Translations under genes and position numbers: made by a program
The notes under the pieces: model-generated
What the model was told of the DNA's origin: nothing
The model's database searches: none
Seen by the model: only the letters and a program-made list of their open reading frames with translations
From: DASSQJ01 sp963726295
Lineage (GTDB): Bacteria > Actinomycetota > Actinomycetes > Actinomycetales > Dermatophilaceae
Length of the DNA stretch: 64,000 nucleotides
Assembly: GCA_963726295.1 (NCBI GenBank)
Contig: CAVSBW010000009.1
Location: 12,896-76,895 of the forward strand
Reading direction: 5' to 3'
In this document: in pieces, positions 35,881-45,900 of the stretch
Layout of the letters: each line of letters opens with the position of its first letter
Position numbering within the stretch: the stretch's first letter is position 1

Positions 35881-37370
35881 CCCCCTCGACCCAGGAGTCC
35901 CCCGGCACCGTCCGTGCCGTCCCGGTTCCCGCCGACGGCACGAGGACGTACGCCCGGCTCTGGCCGCTGCAGTACCTCTCGGGCTTCGCCATCGCCGTGG
36001 CTACCCTGGCCATCACGATCCGGGCTGACGCCTTTGCCGGCTTCTTCACCGGCTCCGCAGTGCTGCTCGCGCTCGCCCACTCACTGACGTTCTTGGCGTT
36101 CACCCCGGTGGGCGTCGTGTCCGGCCGGCTCGTCGACCGCTGGGGGCCGCGGCGGGTTCTCGTCGGCAGCAACGTCGGCTACCTCGTGATCATGGTCGTG
36201 GCGCTGCTCGCCCTCGCCGCCGCCTTCTTCCCACCATGGCTCGCGATCGCCCTCCTGCTCGCGCGGACAGGCTCGCAGTCCGCCCAGCTGACGGCGCTCG
36301 AGTCATCGGTCCCGCGGCTGTTCTCGCGACGTGACCTCATCCGCGCCAACGGGCCGCGGATGATCTTCACCGCGTCGGTGGCGGGCTTCGAGGGACCCAT
36401 CGCCGCCGTGCTCTTCCCCGTCGCCGGGCTGCTGGCCCTCATCGGGGCGACCGTGGTGGTGCTCGTCGTCTCGCTCGTCGGTGCCGTCCGCGCCGGCATC
36501 CCCGACAACCCGGTCCCGCCCCCCGGCGCCGAGCCCGCGGACCGGACCTACCGCCCCCTGGCCGCCCACGTGCGCCGGCGGCCCGGGCTCGTCATCGTGA
36601 TCGGAGCCTTCGCGCTATTCAACTTCGTCCTGGGCTTCTGCGAGCTGTCCGACCGCCAGGTCACCGCGAGCCTCGGCTCGGAGGCGACCACCAGCGCGGT
36701 CCTCGGTGTCGGCTTCCTCTTCATGATCGCCACCACGGTCGGCATCACGCTGCGCGGCACCCCCCGGGGTCACGCCCGCTGGCTGCGGATCTGTTTCCTC
36801 GCCACCGGGGGCGCGATGGTCCTCGGGTCCCTCCGACCCAACATCTTCCTCGTGACGGTGGCCGTCGTCGTCTTCCTCGTGAGCGCGACCCTCATCATGG
36901 CAATCGTCAGCACCCTCCTCCACGCCAACACCGAGCCCAGCATCATGGGCCGGATGATGGGGGTCAAGACGACGACGATCGGGCTCTTCTACGGCAGCGG
37001 CTGCGTCGCGGCCGCCCTCTTCTCGAACACTCCCGAGGCGCTGGCAGGGGGCGAGCGGGTCAGCGGCGGGCTGCTCGGCGCCGTCGTCGGGTCGGGTGAG
37101 GCCTACGGCCGGGTCTACGCCTTCCTCACCCTCGTCCTCGGGGTCGTGGTCCTCGCACTGACCCTTGGCGTCGGCCGGCACCGCACCCTTCGCGCCCTCG
37201 ACGACCCGAGCGTGGCCGAGAGCACGCTTCCCCGCCGTCCGGCGGCGGATGAGTGGCTCGAGGCCCGCGGGACGACGACGGCGGGCACGGCCCCGCGCGA
37301 CGCCGGACCCGTGGAGCGCAACGCCGACCGCGCCGAGGAGCTCGCCGCTAACCGGCCTGGCGCCGGATGA
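35877..37370 (+). CDS. MFS exporter, second copy
   Basis: A 497-residue major facilitator protein with about 11-12 hydrophobic spans and the motif A-like loop DRWGPRR after span 2. It is not a close duplicate of the exporter at 19955. A charged tail of about 60 residues ends the protein. It starts at GTG 35877 inside the NRPS stop codon with AAGGAG nearby, so it is expressed with that operon. Likely role: product or intermediate export. Its last 23 bp overlap the convergent acyl-shuttle gene. Confidence 0.92.
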   Translation: MTPSTQESPGTVRAVPVPADGTRTYARLWPLQYLSGFAIAVATLAITIRADAFAGFFTGSAVLLALAHSLTFLAFTPVGVVSGRLVDRWGPRRVLVGSNVGYLVIMVVALLALAAAFFPPWLAIALLLARTGSQSAQLTALESSVPRLFSRRDLIRANGPRMIFTASVAGFEGPIAAVLFPVAGLLALIGATVVVLVVSLVGAVRAGIPDNPVPPPGAEPADRTYRPLAAHVRRRPGLVIVIGAFALFNFVLGFCELSDRQVTASLGSEATTSAVLGVGFLFMIATTVGITLRGTPRGHARWLRICFLATGGAMVLGSLRPNIFLVTVAVVVFLVSATLIMAIVSTLLHANTEPSIMGRMMGVKTTTIGLFYGSGCVAAALFSNTPEALAGGERVSGGLLGAVVGSGEAYGRVYAFLTLVLGVVVLALTLGVGRHRTLRALDDPSVAESTLPRRPAADEWLEARGTTTAGTAPRDAGPVERNADRAEELAANRPGAG

Positions 37371-38568
37371 AGTCGGCGGCGACCCGCGGGAGGTAGTCGG
37401 CCGCCTGGAACAACGTCGTGTGGTCGCCGTGCGGCTGCACCCGCAGTGACGCATGGCGCAGCCCCCCGGCCACTCGCCGGGAGCCCTCGGGATGGGCGGT
37501 CTCGTCGTCGGTGCTCGTCACGACGAGAGTCGGCTGGCTGACGGCAGCGAGGAACGGCGTCACGTCGGTGCGAGCCAGCGTGCCGTTGAGGCGGCAGTAC
37601 CGGTGGAAGAGGTCGGCGGTCGTGTAGGGGTACAGCACGAGATGGGCCAACTCGGCGGGCGTGTTCGTGAGCGTCACCTGGCAGAACGCCGCCTGCACCG
37701 AGCGGGCGGCCGCCCGGCTGGTCGCGGCGACCGTCATGAGCTCGATGAGGTCGTTCTGGAAGGTCGTCCGCGGTGACCCGCCGGCGAGCTCGTACGCCCC
37801 GTGCCAGAGGCTGAGCGAGCGGACCCGGTCCGGTCTCGCGGCCGCCGCGGCCAGGCCGATGACCGCCCCTCCGCACAGGCCGACGACGTGCGCCGACTCG
37901 GCGCCGAAGTGGTCCATCAGGCGGAACATGTCCTCGGCCTGCACCGCCGCGTCCACGCGGAGGGCATCCCCGTCGGAGCCGTAGTCCTCGACGAGGGGGG
38001 CGCCGAACATCCCCCGGGTCTCCCACGTGAGCACCCGGTGGTCCCGGGCGAGGTAGCGCAGCCACGGCTCGGCCAGCCGAGCCGGCATCCCGCAGGCGGT
38101 CGCGAGGACCACCACCTCCGCGCCGTTCCCGGCGCCGTAGACGGTCAGCGGGAGGCCGTCACTCGCGGCGGTGCTCTGCCGCTGGAACACGGCGTCGAGC
38201 CCGGTCGACACCGCCTCGTCGGCGGCCCTGTCGACCGCGGGGTCGTCGGGGTCGACGGGCAGCGTGTCGATCACGTCCGCGAGCGCGAGCCGGGTACTGA
38301 CGACCCGCTCGAACACCCCGAGCGCGGCGGCGTCCGGATGGGGCTCGAACACTAGCCCGTCCACACCGACGCGGGACGCCACCCGGCGGAGCAGGCGGAC
38401 CCACGCGCTCCCCAGGCCCGCCACCTCGGGGGGCGGGGGGCCGGTGCCGTCGGAGCGCAGGGGGACGATCCGGACCGGAGCCGTCAGCTGGGCCACCAGG
38501 GGCCCGACCGCGAGGAGGGAGTCGGCGAGCCGTCCGACGGCCGGCCGGGTGCCGGGCGGGGCCACCAC
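37348..38568 (-). CDS. SyrC/CmaE-like Cys-nucleophile aminoacyl shuttle
   Basis: A 406-residue protein with an N-terminal region of about 155 residues and a C-terminal alpha/beta-hydrolase fold. The nucleophile elbow is VGLCGGAVIG with Cys232, the acid lies in STDDETAHPEGSRR and the His in PHGDHTTLF. In SyrC and CmaE, a Cys in this position lets the protein move an aminoacyl group between carrier proteins instead of hydrolysing it. The same operon encodes a Thr A domain, a free carrier protein and a SyrB2-like halogenase, so it should carry chlorothreonine to an NRPS module lacking its own A domain. It begins with tandem GTG codons nine bases after the halogenase stop. A simple hydrolase is a less likely alternative. 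Confidence 0.82.
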   Translation of the reverse strand: MVAPPGTRPAVGRLADSLLAVGPLVAQLTAPVRIVPLRSDGTGPPPPEVAGLGSAWVRLLRRVASRVGVDGLVFEPHPDAAALGVFERVVSTRLALADVIDTLPVDPDDPAVDRAADEAVSTGLDAVFQRQSTAASDGLPLTVYGAGNGAEVVVLATACGMPARLAEPWLRYLARDHRVLTWETRGMFGAPLVEDYGSDGDALRVDAAVQAEDMFRLMDHFGAESAHVVGLCGGAVIGLAAAAARPDRVRSLSLWHGAYELAGGSPRTTFQNDLIELMTVAATSRAAARSVQAAFCQVTLTNTPAELAHLVLYPYTTADLFHRYCRLNGTLARTDVTPFLAAVSQPTLVVTSTDDETAHPEGSRRVAGGLRHASLRVQPHGDHTTLFQAADYLPRVAADFIRRQAG

Positions 38569-38577
38569 GCCGGCGGC

Positions 38578-39531
38578 TCAGCCGACCGGGAACGCGTGTC
38601 CGCGCGTGGTCGTGGTGACCTTGCGGTTGTGCGTGTAGGTGTCGACGCCGGAGACGAGGACGGCCCCGTAGTCCCGGAGGCTCACCCGCCCGCCGTACTC
38701 GTCGACGTCGTCGGTGTCGGGGTAGATCTCGACGCACGTCGGCACGTAGCGGCCCGCGTAGCCGAGCCGCATCTCCTTGTCCGGCGCGCTGTGGGGCTTG
38801 GACGCGTGCATGAGCGTCGACCAGAACATGATCGCCTGACCGGGCTTCATGACCATCGAGACCGCCTCCTCCTCCGGCGGGCGCCAGTGCGGGTCCTTCT
38901 GCAGGTCGCGGTAGTCGTACCCGTAGAAGCCGCGACTGACGCCGTCCTTGTCCTGGCCGTTGATCAGCTCCGGCTGGTAGTGCATCCCGCCGGTCTCGTC
39001 GTAGTGCATCGCGCGGTGAGAGCCGGGGATGAACTGCAGGCAGCCGGTGTCCTCGGCCGCCTCGGTGAAGGCGGTCCAGACCGTGATCGTGCCGCCGAAC
39101 TCCCTCTGACCCTCCGGCCAGACGATCTGGGGCTTGCCGGACGCGAAAGCGAAGGTGTCGGCCTGGTGCCAGTCGGTGCCCTCGTCGCCGGGGTACTTGG
39201 GGAAGAACTCGCTGCGCCAGCAGAGCACGTTGGGTCCGAGCACCGCGGCCACGCGGTCGACGATCTCGCGCCGGCAGACGTGGTCGGCTAGGAACGTCGA
39301 GTCGAGGTGCCGGTCGTAGTTGGCGATGTTCGTGTTGCCGGCGTAGGCGTCCTCGTCGTACACGGCGTGGCTGCGGTTCATGAGCCGGAGCCGCTCGCGG
39401 CGCCAGAGCCGCCGCATCTCCTCCTCCTCGTAGACCGTGAACGGCCCGAGGTAGCCGCGTTCCTGGAACGAGGCGATCTCCTCCTCCGTCGGGGTGAAGG
39501 TCGGCCGGGCGTTGTGGGCTGTGCTCGTCAT
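38578..39531 (-). CDS. SyrB2-like Fe(II)/2OG chlorinase
   Basis: A 317-residue non-haem iron halogenase very like SyrB2, which chlorinates the methyl group of Thr held on SyrB1. The metal motif is WHQADTF (His122, Ala124 in place of the hydroxylase Asp), the distal His242 lies in STLMHASKPH, and the 2OG-binding Arg follows in MRLGYAGRYV. The block GTITVWTAFTEA is also as in SyrB2. The start overlaps the carrier-protein stop (ATGA). With a Thr-specific A domain and free carrier protein in the same operon, the expected product is 4-chlorothreonyl-S-carrier protein. Confidence 0.94.
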   Translation of the reverse strand: MTSTAHNARPTFTPTEEEIASFQERGYLGPFTVYEEEEMRRLWRRERLRLMNRSHAVYDEDAYAGNTNIANYDRHLDSTFLADHVCRREIVDRVAAVLGPNVLCWRSEFFPKYPGDEGTDWHQADTFAFASGKPQIVWPEGQREFGGTITVWTAFTEAAEDTGCLQFIPGSHRAMHYDETGGMHYQPELINGQDKDGVSRGFYGYDYRDLQKDPHWRPPEEEAVSMVMKPGQAIMFWSTLMHASKPHSAPDKEMRLGYAGRYVPTCVEIYPDTDDVDEYGGRVSLRDYGAVLVSGVDTYTHNRKVTTTTRGHAFPVG

Positions 39532-39791
39532 GGGGTGGCTCCTGCCGTCGCCGGTGTCGTGGGGTCGAGGTGCTGGGCCACGAGCTCGGAGAGGGCGTCG
39601 ACGCTGGCCTCCTCGAGCTCGCCGACGTCGACGGCGACGTCGTAGCGCTCGCTGATCCGGGCCACGGCCCGGATGAACGCGAGCGACGTGGCGCCCTGGT
39701 CGAAGACGTCGACGGCCGGGTCGACGTCGCGACCGAGCATCGTGGTGACGATCTCGTGGACCGTCCGCCGCACGTCGGGCGGTGCCGTCAT
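39528..39791 (-). CDS. Free peptidyl carrier protein for Thr
   Basis: An 87-residue stand-alone carrier protein. The pantetheine attachment site is DQGATSLAF, with Ser36. It lies between the Thr A-domain gene (24 bp upstream) and the halogenase gene (ATGA overlap). Together these three correspond to the two SyrB1 domains plus SyrB2, but on separate chains. It presumably carries Thr during chlorination. Confidence 0.93.
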   Translation of the reverse strand: MTAPPDVRRTVHEIVTTMLGRDVDPAVDVFDQGATSLAFIRAVARISERYDVAVDVGELEEASVDALSELVAQHLDPTTPATAGATP

Positions 39792-39815
39792 GATGTCGCC
39801 TCCTGTCGTGCTGGT

Positions 39816-41378
39816 TCACTGTCCGAGGGCATCGCGATCCACCTTTCCTTGCGGGGTCATCGGCATCTCCGAGACGACTTCGTAGAGAGAGGGACGAACG
39901 TGCCGTGGCAGCTGCGCCATCGCCCGCCGCTCGGCGGCGGCGGCGAGGCCCGCCGCAGACCCCTCGGCGCCGGTGGGCGGGGAGCCCCCCTCTGGGAGGA
40001 GGTACGCGACGAGCCGCACGTCGTCGGTGGCGACCTCACGTGCGGCGACGACGGCGCGCCCGACCCCGGGCACCCGACAGAGACAGAGCTCGACCTCACC
40101 CGGCTCGATGCGGAAGCCGCGGACCTTCAACTGGTCGTCCACCCGGCCGGCATAGGTGAGCTCACCGTCGGGCAGACGCACCGCGCGGTCCCCGGTGCGG
40201 TAGACGCGCTCCTCCCCCAGCCCGGGGGGATCGGTGAGGAAGCGGGTGGCGGTCAGCTCGGGCCGGTCCAGGTAGCCGCGCGCCACTCCGCCACCGGCGA
40301 CGTACACCTCGCCGGGCTCGCCGTCGGGGACCGGCGCACCGGTCGTGTCCAGTAGGTGCAGGCGCAGGTCGGGGATGGGGACGCCGATGGGGCTGCCCTC
40401 GTCGTCGAGGTCCGCGGCCGTGATCCGCCGGTAGGTGCAGTGCACCGTGGTCTCGGTGATCCCGTACATGTTCGCGAGCGCCGGCCGCCGGTCTCCGTGC
40501 CGCTCGACCCACGGCCGGAGCAGCCGGGGCTGCAGTCGTTCCCCGCCGAAGACCACGTGGCGCAGCGCCAGTCCGTCGGTCACGTGGGCAGGCTGCCGGG
40601 GAGCGAACAGAACGGTGAGGAGCTGAGCGAAGGCCGAGGGCGTCTGGTTGAGCACCGTGACGCCCTCCGCGCGCAGCAGGGCGACGAGGGCGAGCGGCGC
40701 CCGCGCCGTGGTCTCCGGCAGCACGACCAGCCTGCCGCCGTGGAGCAGCGCCCCCCACACCTCCCACACGGAGAAGTCGAAGCTCAGGGAGTGGAACTGT
40801 GCCCACACGTCGTGCTCGTCGAAGCCGAACCAGGTCGCGGTCTGCTCGAAGAGGCGCACGACGTTGCGGTGCTCGACGGTGACACCCTTCGGTCGTCCGG
40901 TCGAGCCCGAGGTGTAGATGACGTAGGCGAGGTCGGTGGCGCCGACGGCCGGATCCGGCACGGGCAGGTCGAGGGCGTCCGCGTCGTCGTCGAGGAGGAC
41001 CGGGTCCGGCCCCGTGCCCGCGAGGGCCTCGGCGCTGGCGGACGTCGCGACGACGACCGGTGCGGCGCAGTCCGTGAGGAGGTACTCGACCCGCTCGGCG
41101 GGGTAGCCGGGGTCCACCGGGACGTACGCCCCACCAGCCTTGAGGATGCCGAGCATGCCGACGACGGCGTCGAGGCCACGCGGCGCGCAGAGCGCGACGA
41201 GCACGTCCCGGCCGACGCCGCGGGCCGCCAGCCGGGCGGCCACGCGGTCGCTGCGCGCGTCGAGATCCCCGTACGTGAGGAACCCGGGGCGGGCGGTGAC
41301 CGCGACCCGCTCGGGCGCGGCCCGGGCACGCGCCCGGAAGAGCGTGTGCAGACAGCTGTCGGGGAGGGCCACCGGCAT
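39816..41378 (-). CDS. Free adenylation domain, Thr-specific (SyrB1-like)
   Basis: A 520-residue stand-alone A domain ending right after its A10 motif (QGKVDR), with no T domain. Core motifs: YTSGSTGRPKGVT, MYGITETTVH, YRTGDRA. Pocket residues read DFWNVGMVHK, which I recall as the threonine code of SyrB1 and similar enzymes. It activates Thr as the adenylate and loads the separate carrier protein encoded 24 bp downstream. A strong RBS (GGAGGAG) precedes ATG 41378, so this message, unlike several others here, has a leader. Confidence 0.95.
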   Translation of the reverse strand: MPVALPDSCLHTLFRARARAAPERVAVTARPGFLTYGDLDARSDRVAARLAARGVGRDVLVALCAPRGLDAVVGMLGILKAGGAYVPVDPGYPAERVEYLLTDCAAPVVVATSASAEALAGTGPDPVLLDDDADALDLPVPDPAVGATDLAYVIYTSGSTGRPKGVTVEHRNVVRLFEQTATWFGFDEHDVWAQFHSLSFDFSVWEVWGALLHGGRLVVLPETTARAPLALVALLRAEGVTVLNQTPSAFAQLLTVLFAPRQPAHVTDGLALRHVVFGGERLQPRLLRPWVERHGDRRPALANMYGITETTVHCTYRRITAADLDDEGSPIGVPIPDLRLHLLDTTGAPVPDGEPGEVYVAGGGVARGYLDRPELTATRFLTDPPGLGEERVYRTGDRAVRLPDGELTYAGRVDDQLKVRGFRIEPGEVELCLCRVPGVGRAVVAAREVATDDVRLVAYLLPEGGSPPTGAEGSAAGLAAAAERRAMAQLPRHVRPSLYEVVSEMPMTPQGKVDRDALGQ

Positions 41379-41489
41379 CTCTCCTCCCTCTCGCCCAGTG
41401 GCTGCGACGCTACGGACGGGCAGCGGACGCCTGAAGTCACCGGTATGGGCTACTCGCCGGGCCCCCGCCACGCGCAGGACACTGCGTCC
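41379..41489. promoter_or_regulatory. Divergent promoter region between the two carrier/shuttle operons
   Basis: A 111-bp region between the Thr A-domain gene (minus) and the second carrier-protein gene (plus). It contains a weak operator-like palindrome at 41436-41453, exactly 36 nt before the ATG at 41490, the same spacing as at stronger sites. GACACT at 41478-41483 is a poor -10 candidate. Confidence 0.55.
41436..41453 (+). promoter_or_regulatory. Weak candidate pathway operator
   Basis: GTCACCGGTATGGGCTAC. It keeps the outer GT/AC bases but not the full GTCC and GGAC arms. Listed because its distance to the start codon (36 nt) equals that of the sites at 8038 and 54287. Confidence 0.35.
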
Positions 41490-41741
41490 ATGACTGCGCC
41501 TCCCCTCGTCGACGAGCTGACCGACCGGATCCTCGCGCTGGCCCGCGAGGTGCTGCGGGCGCCTGACCTGGAGCCCGACGACGAGCTGACCCAGCAGGGG
41601 GGCACGTCTCTCTCCCTCGTAAGGATCATCGCGAGGACCCACGACTCGCTCGGCGTGGACATCGACCCCCGCGACCTCGCCGGGGGGTTCACCGCGCGGG
41701 GTCTCGCCGAGGCCGCGCAGCCCCTTCCCCCGCGGCGCTGA
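41490..41741 (+). CDS. Second free carrier protein
   Basis: An 83-residue stand-alone carrier protein with the attachment motif QQGGTSLSLV, Ser40. It is followed after five bases by the second Cys-type acyl shuttle, so the two probably work together: the carrier holds an activated amino acid and the shuttle moves it. No A domain is adjacent, and which A domain loads it is open; the Thr A domain expressed divergently is the nearest. No ribosome-binding site is obvious, consistent with a leaderless message. Confidence 0.9.
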   Translation: MTAPPLVDELTDRILALAREVLRAPDLEPDDELTQQGGTSLSLVRIIARTHDSLGVDIDPRDLAGGFTARGLAEAAQPLPPRR

Positions 41742-41746
41742 CGGTC

Positions 41747-42919
41747 GTGCTGTCCGTCGCCCGCGGTGCCGGCCGTGCGGCACCGCCGGACGCGGTGGGT
41801 GCCGTGGTGGAGGCGGTGCGCCAGCTCGAGGGCCTCACCGCGCAGGTCGGCCCGTTCGCCCTGCCACCGGACACCTGCACTCATGCCCCGGAGGTGGTCG
41901 GCGCGGTCTGCCGCGAGCTCGGCGTCCCGCTCACCTTCGACGGCCACGACGGCGACCACGTCGCCATCGCCCTCGCGGCCGAGATCCGCCGGGCCGAGCA
42001 CGGCCTGGCGGGCGCAGACCCGTCGGCGACGGCGGCGGCCGCCCGTCGCTGCGCGGACGAGGAGGACGCCGGCCACGAGCGGCACGTGGTCCGAACGACG
42101 GACGGGGCGGAGGTCGCCGCGGTCGCCGCCGGACCGCGGGACGCGCCGTGCGTCCTCGTGTCCCCACCCCCAGGGCTGAGCCTGCGGCTCTCGCTGCCGT
42201 GGCTGCGCGCGCTCGGCTCCCGGTACCGCTGCGTGGTGCCCCAGAGCCGCGGCACGAGCGGTCCTCTCGGGGACCCGGGGGGGTTCGACCGGCAGGACCC
42301 CGACCTCGCCGACCAGGTGTCGGACCTGCTCGCCGTCATGGACGCGCTGTCGACCGGTCCCGTCCATGTCATGGGGGTGTGCGGTGGCTCGGGGCCGGCT
42401 CTGGCGGCGACCTCACGCCGCCCGGACCGGATCACGTCCGTGAGCGTCTGGCACCCCGATCTCGACCTCGGCGGTGAGGCGGAGCAGACCGACCATCAGA
42501 TGAACCTCCGGGCCCTCGTCGACCTCGCCGGCGAGTCTCGGGACACGGCTGACTGGCTGCGCACCAAGATCGTCAGCGGGCCGATGACCGGGGTCCCCGA
42601 GGGGATCGGACCCCTCGTCGTGCGCCCCTACGCCACGGCGGAGCTCTTCTACCGGTACGCGAGGCTCACCGCGGCGACCGTCCACTGGGACTGCCGCCCG
42701 ACCGCGCGGAGGCTCGGCGTCCCGTGCCTCGTCGTCACGACCGAGGACGACGCCACCACGCATCCCTCCGGATCCCGTCGCTTGGCCGAGATCGCTCCCC
42801 GGACCGAGCTCGTCGTCGGCCGGCACGGGGACCACCTCGACGCCTTCCGCGCCGGGGCCGAACAGGTGGGCTGCCTCGTCTCCTTCCTCGAGGACGCCGT
42901 GGCGACCCCGACGTCCTGA
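41747..42919 (+). CDS. Second SyrC-like Cys-nucleophile aminoacyl shuttle
   Basis: A 390-residue paralogue of the shuttle at 37348. Elbow VMGVCGGSGPA with Cys212, acid region TTEDDATTHPSGSRR and His in GRHGDHLDAF. The Cys-Asp-His arrangement and the SR(R)-containing loop are shared by both proteins, although overall similarity is modest. It starts at GTG 41747, five bases after the carrier-protein stop, and its end is seven bases from the convergent NRPS. Probably a second transacylation step with a different donor carrier, acceptor or amino acid. Confidence 0.8.
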   Translation: MLSVARGAGRAAPPDAVGAVVEAVRQLEGLTAQVGPFALPPDTCTHAPEVVGAVCRELGVPLTFDGHDGDHVAIALAAEIRRAEHGLAGADPSATAAAARRCADEEDAGHERHVVRTTDGAEVAAVAAGPRDAPCVLVSPPPGLSLRLSLPWLRALGSRYRCVVPQSRGTSGPLGDPGGFDRQDPDLADQVSDLLAVMDALSTGPVHVMGVCGGSGPALAATSRRPDRITSVSVWHPDLDLGGEAEQTDHQMNLRALVDLAGESRDTADWLRTKIVSGPMTGVPEGIGPLVVRPYATAELFYRYARLTAATVHWDCRPTARRLGVPCLVVTTEDDATTHPSGSRRLAEIAPRTELVVGRHGDHLDAFRAGAEQVGCLVSFLEDAVATPTS

Positions 42920-42926
42920 CGGCCGG

Positions 42927-45900
42927 TTAGGCCTGCTCGACCTCCCGCAGGAGCTCCTCGAGGTCCTCCGCGCCGACCTGCTCGGCCTGGGCGCCGACGA
43001 TGCGTGGGGCGAGCTCGTCCACGGTCGGCGACTCGAAGACGTCCCGCACCGCCAGCTGCACCCCGAAGCCGTCCCGGACCCGCGTGATGAGCTGGGTCGC
43101 GAGCATCGAGAAGCCACCGAGCTCGAAGAAGCTGTCGTAGACCCCGACCCGCTCGATCTCGAGCAACTCCTCGATCGTCCCGGCCAGGCGGCGCTCCACC
43201 GGGGTGCGGGGCGCGGCGTAGCCGCCGTCCTGCGCGTCCTCGCTCCCGGGGCGCGGCAGGGCGCGCAGGTCGTACTCTCCCCAGGGCGTGCGCGGGAGCG
43301 CGTCGACAACGAGCACCTGGCGCGGCACGAGGTGGTCCGGGAGGTGGGCCTTGACGTGCCCCTGCACGATCGCCGGACCGCTCTCCGGGTCGGGGCCGGC
43401 CACGTAGCCCACCAGCATGGTGCCGCCCGAGCGGTCGGCGAGGGGAAGGACGACCGCGTCGCTCACGCCCGGGGCGTCGCGCAAGGCGGACAGCGTCTGG
43501 GTGGGGTCGTCGACCACCGCCCCTGCAGTGGCCATCGTCAGCTCCAGCGTCCCGTCGGCGAGGAGGCGCCCGGCGTCGCCGGTCCGCTCGCCGCCGCACC
43601 AGATCTCGCCGAGCTCGCCGACGGCAGCCCTCACCCCGGACTCCCGGCGCAGCTCCACCGCCGCGCCCGGGCGCGGGACACCCAGCGGGACTCGCAGCGG
43701 GGCGTCGGCCACGGCGAGCTCCGCGGGGGCCTCGTGGACGGCGGCCGGGCGCCCGTCGGCAGCCAGGCGGTACACGGCGACGAACCGGCAGCCCGGCGCC
43801 AGCTCGCGCACCGCCTCCACGTCGTGGGGCAGGAGGTCGCCGGCGTGGTCGACGACCACGCACCGCAGCGCAGGCAGGTGGGGGGGCGGGCGGTGGGTCG
43901 AGAGCGCCCGCAGGATCGGCGCATCGGCGTGGGCGACGCTGACCTCGTGCTCGCGGAGCCAGTCGGCGAGGGCCCCGACGTCCGTCCCGAACGCACGGTC
44001 GGGGATGAGGAGGGTCGCGCCCGCCTCGAAGGCACTGCAGGCCGCGGACACGACATGCCCGGGCCGGGCGGTCAGGACGACGACCCGGTCCTGCGGAGCG
44101 AACCCGAGCCCTATGCCGGCACCGTCCCCGCCACCGCCGACGGGGGGCTCGGGACGTGGCACGGGCTCGCCACGTGCTGGCAGGACCGCGCCGATGTCGA
44201 CGGTCCCGTCGGCCACACCCCCGACCGGCCCGGGGTCGAGCACGGTCGTGAGGCCGAGGGGGCCGGTGAGCGCAGGGTCGTCGGTCTCGATCACGGTGCA
44301 GTCGAACCCGGCCTGGACGACGGCGCTGAGGACCGCGACGAACCCGGCGGTCGGACGCCGGACCACGCCGATGGTGCCGGGCCCCGGCTCGGCGCGCCCG
44401 GCCAGCTCCTTGAGGACACGCCCGGCGGCCTCGGTCATCCACTGGTAGCTCCACGCCCCGCCCCCGTCGACGACGGCGACGCGGTCCTCGTCGCCGGTGT
44501 GCCCGTGGAGTGCCGCCAACGGCGCCTGGGGTGCGTCGGGGCCAGCCGGCGCGGGTGGCAGCGCGTCGCCGACGGGGGCGTCCAGCAGACGCGACCGGGG
44601 CTCCGAGGTCGCGGCCCCCACCAGGGTGCGCAGCTGGCGCAACAGCTCCCGACCGGTCTCCTCGTCGCACCGGTCCGCGGGGAAGTCGAGGGTGAGGCGG
44701 AGCACCCCGCCGGACTCCTGCGCGGTGAGGTTGAGGTCGTAGCGGCTGAACAGCGACGGCGTGTCCATCAGCTCGATCGCGAGGCCGCTGACCTCCTCGG
44801 CCTCGGGACTCCCCACGACGTTGAGCACCGCCTCGAAGAGCGGCGTGCGCCGCGGGTCGCGCTCGACGCCCAGGTCTCGAACCAGCTCGTCCATCGGCGC
44901 CTCGGTGTGGGCGTAGGCGTCGACGGCAGCGGCTCGGACCCGTTCGAGCAGCCGCGCGAACGGCGGATCGTCGGAGAGGTCCACTCGCAGGGGCAGGAGG
45001 TTGACGAAGAAGCCGATGAGCCTGTCCGTCGAGGTGGTGCTCCGCCCCGCGACGGGCACGCCCACGACGATGTCGCGCTGGCCCGACCACCGGGCGAGGA
45101 GCGTGGCGAAGGCCGCGTAGAGCACCATGAAGGAGGTCACGCCGTGGTCCCGGCAGAGGGCGTGCAGGGCGGCCGACTCCTCCAGGGGGAGCTCGGTGGA
45201 CACCTGTCCGGCCTCGGCGCGCAGGGCGTCGGTCCGGCGCTGCGCGGTCGGCAGCGCCAGGGCGCGCGGGGCGCCCTCCAGGTGCTCGCGCCAGTGGCGA
45301 AGGCGCAGCTCGAGGGCCTCACCCGTGAGCCATTCCCGCTGCCACACCGCGTAGTCGCGGTACTGCACCACGAGCGGGTCCAGGCCGGCCCGCCCGGGGT
45401 CCCCACCGGCGCGATACAGCGCCGTCAGCTCCCGGACAAAGAGGCCGATCGACCACGCGTCGGAGACGATGTGGTGCATCGTGATCCCGAGGACGTGCTC
45501 GTCGTCCGCCAGGCGGATGAGGACGCAGCGAAGGAGCGGCCCCGACTCGAGGTCGAAGGGCCGCTCGAGCTCCTCGTCGAGGATGTCGCGGGCCGCACGC
45601 TCGGCCGACGGGCCGTTCTCCTGGTCGCCGAGGTCGACCACGCGCAGGGCCCCGCTCTCCGCGGTCTCGTCGACGACCTGCAGCGGCGCCGTGTCGGAGG
45701 CGGGGAACCGGGTGCGCAGGGTCTCGTGGCGGCCGACGATGGCTCTGATGCTCTCCTGCAGCACGTCGACGTCGAGGGCTCCCCGGATCCGGCGGCGCCC
45801 GTGGACGTTGTAGATCGACCCCGGCAGGAGCTGGTTCTCCATCCACAGCCGCTGCTGGTCGTAGGACAGCACCTGACGGGCTCCCAGGGGTCGCGGCCCC

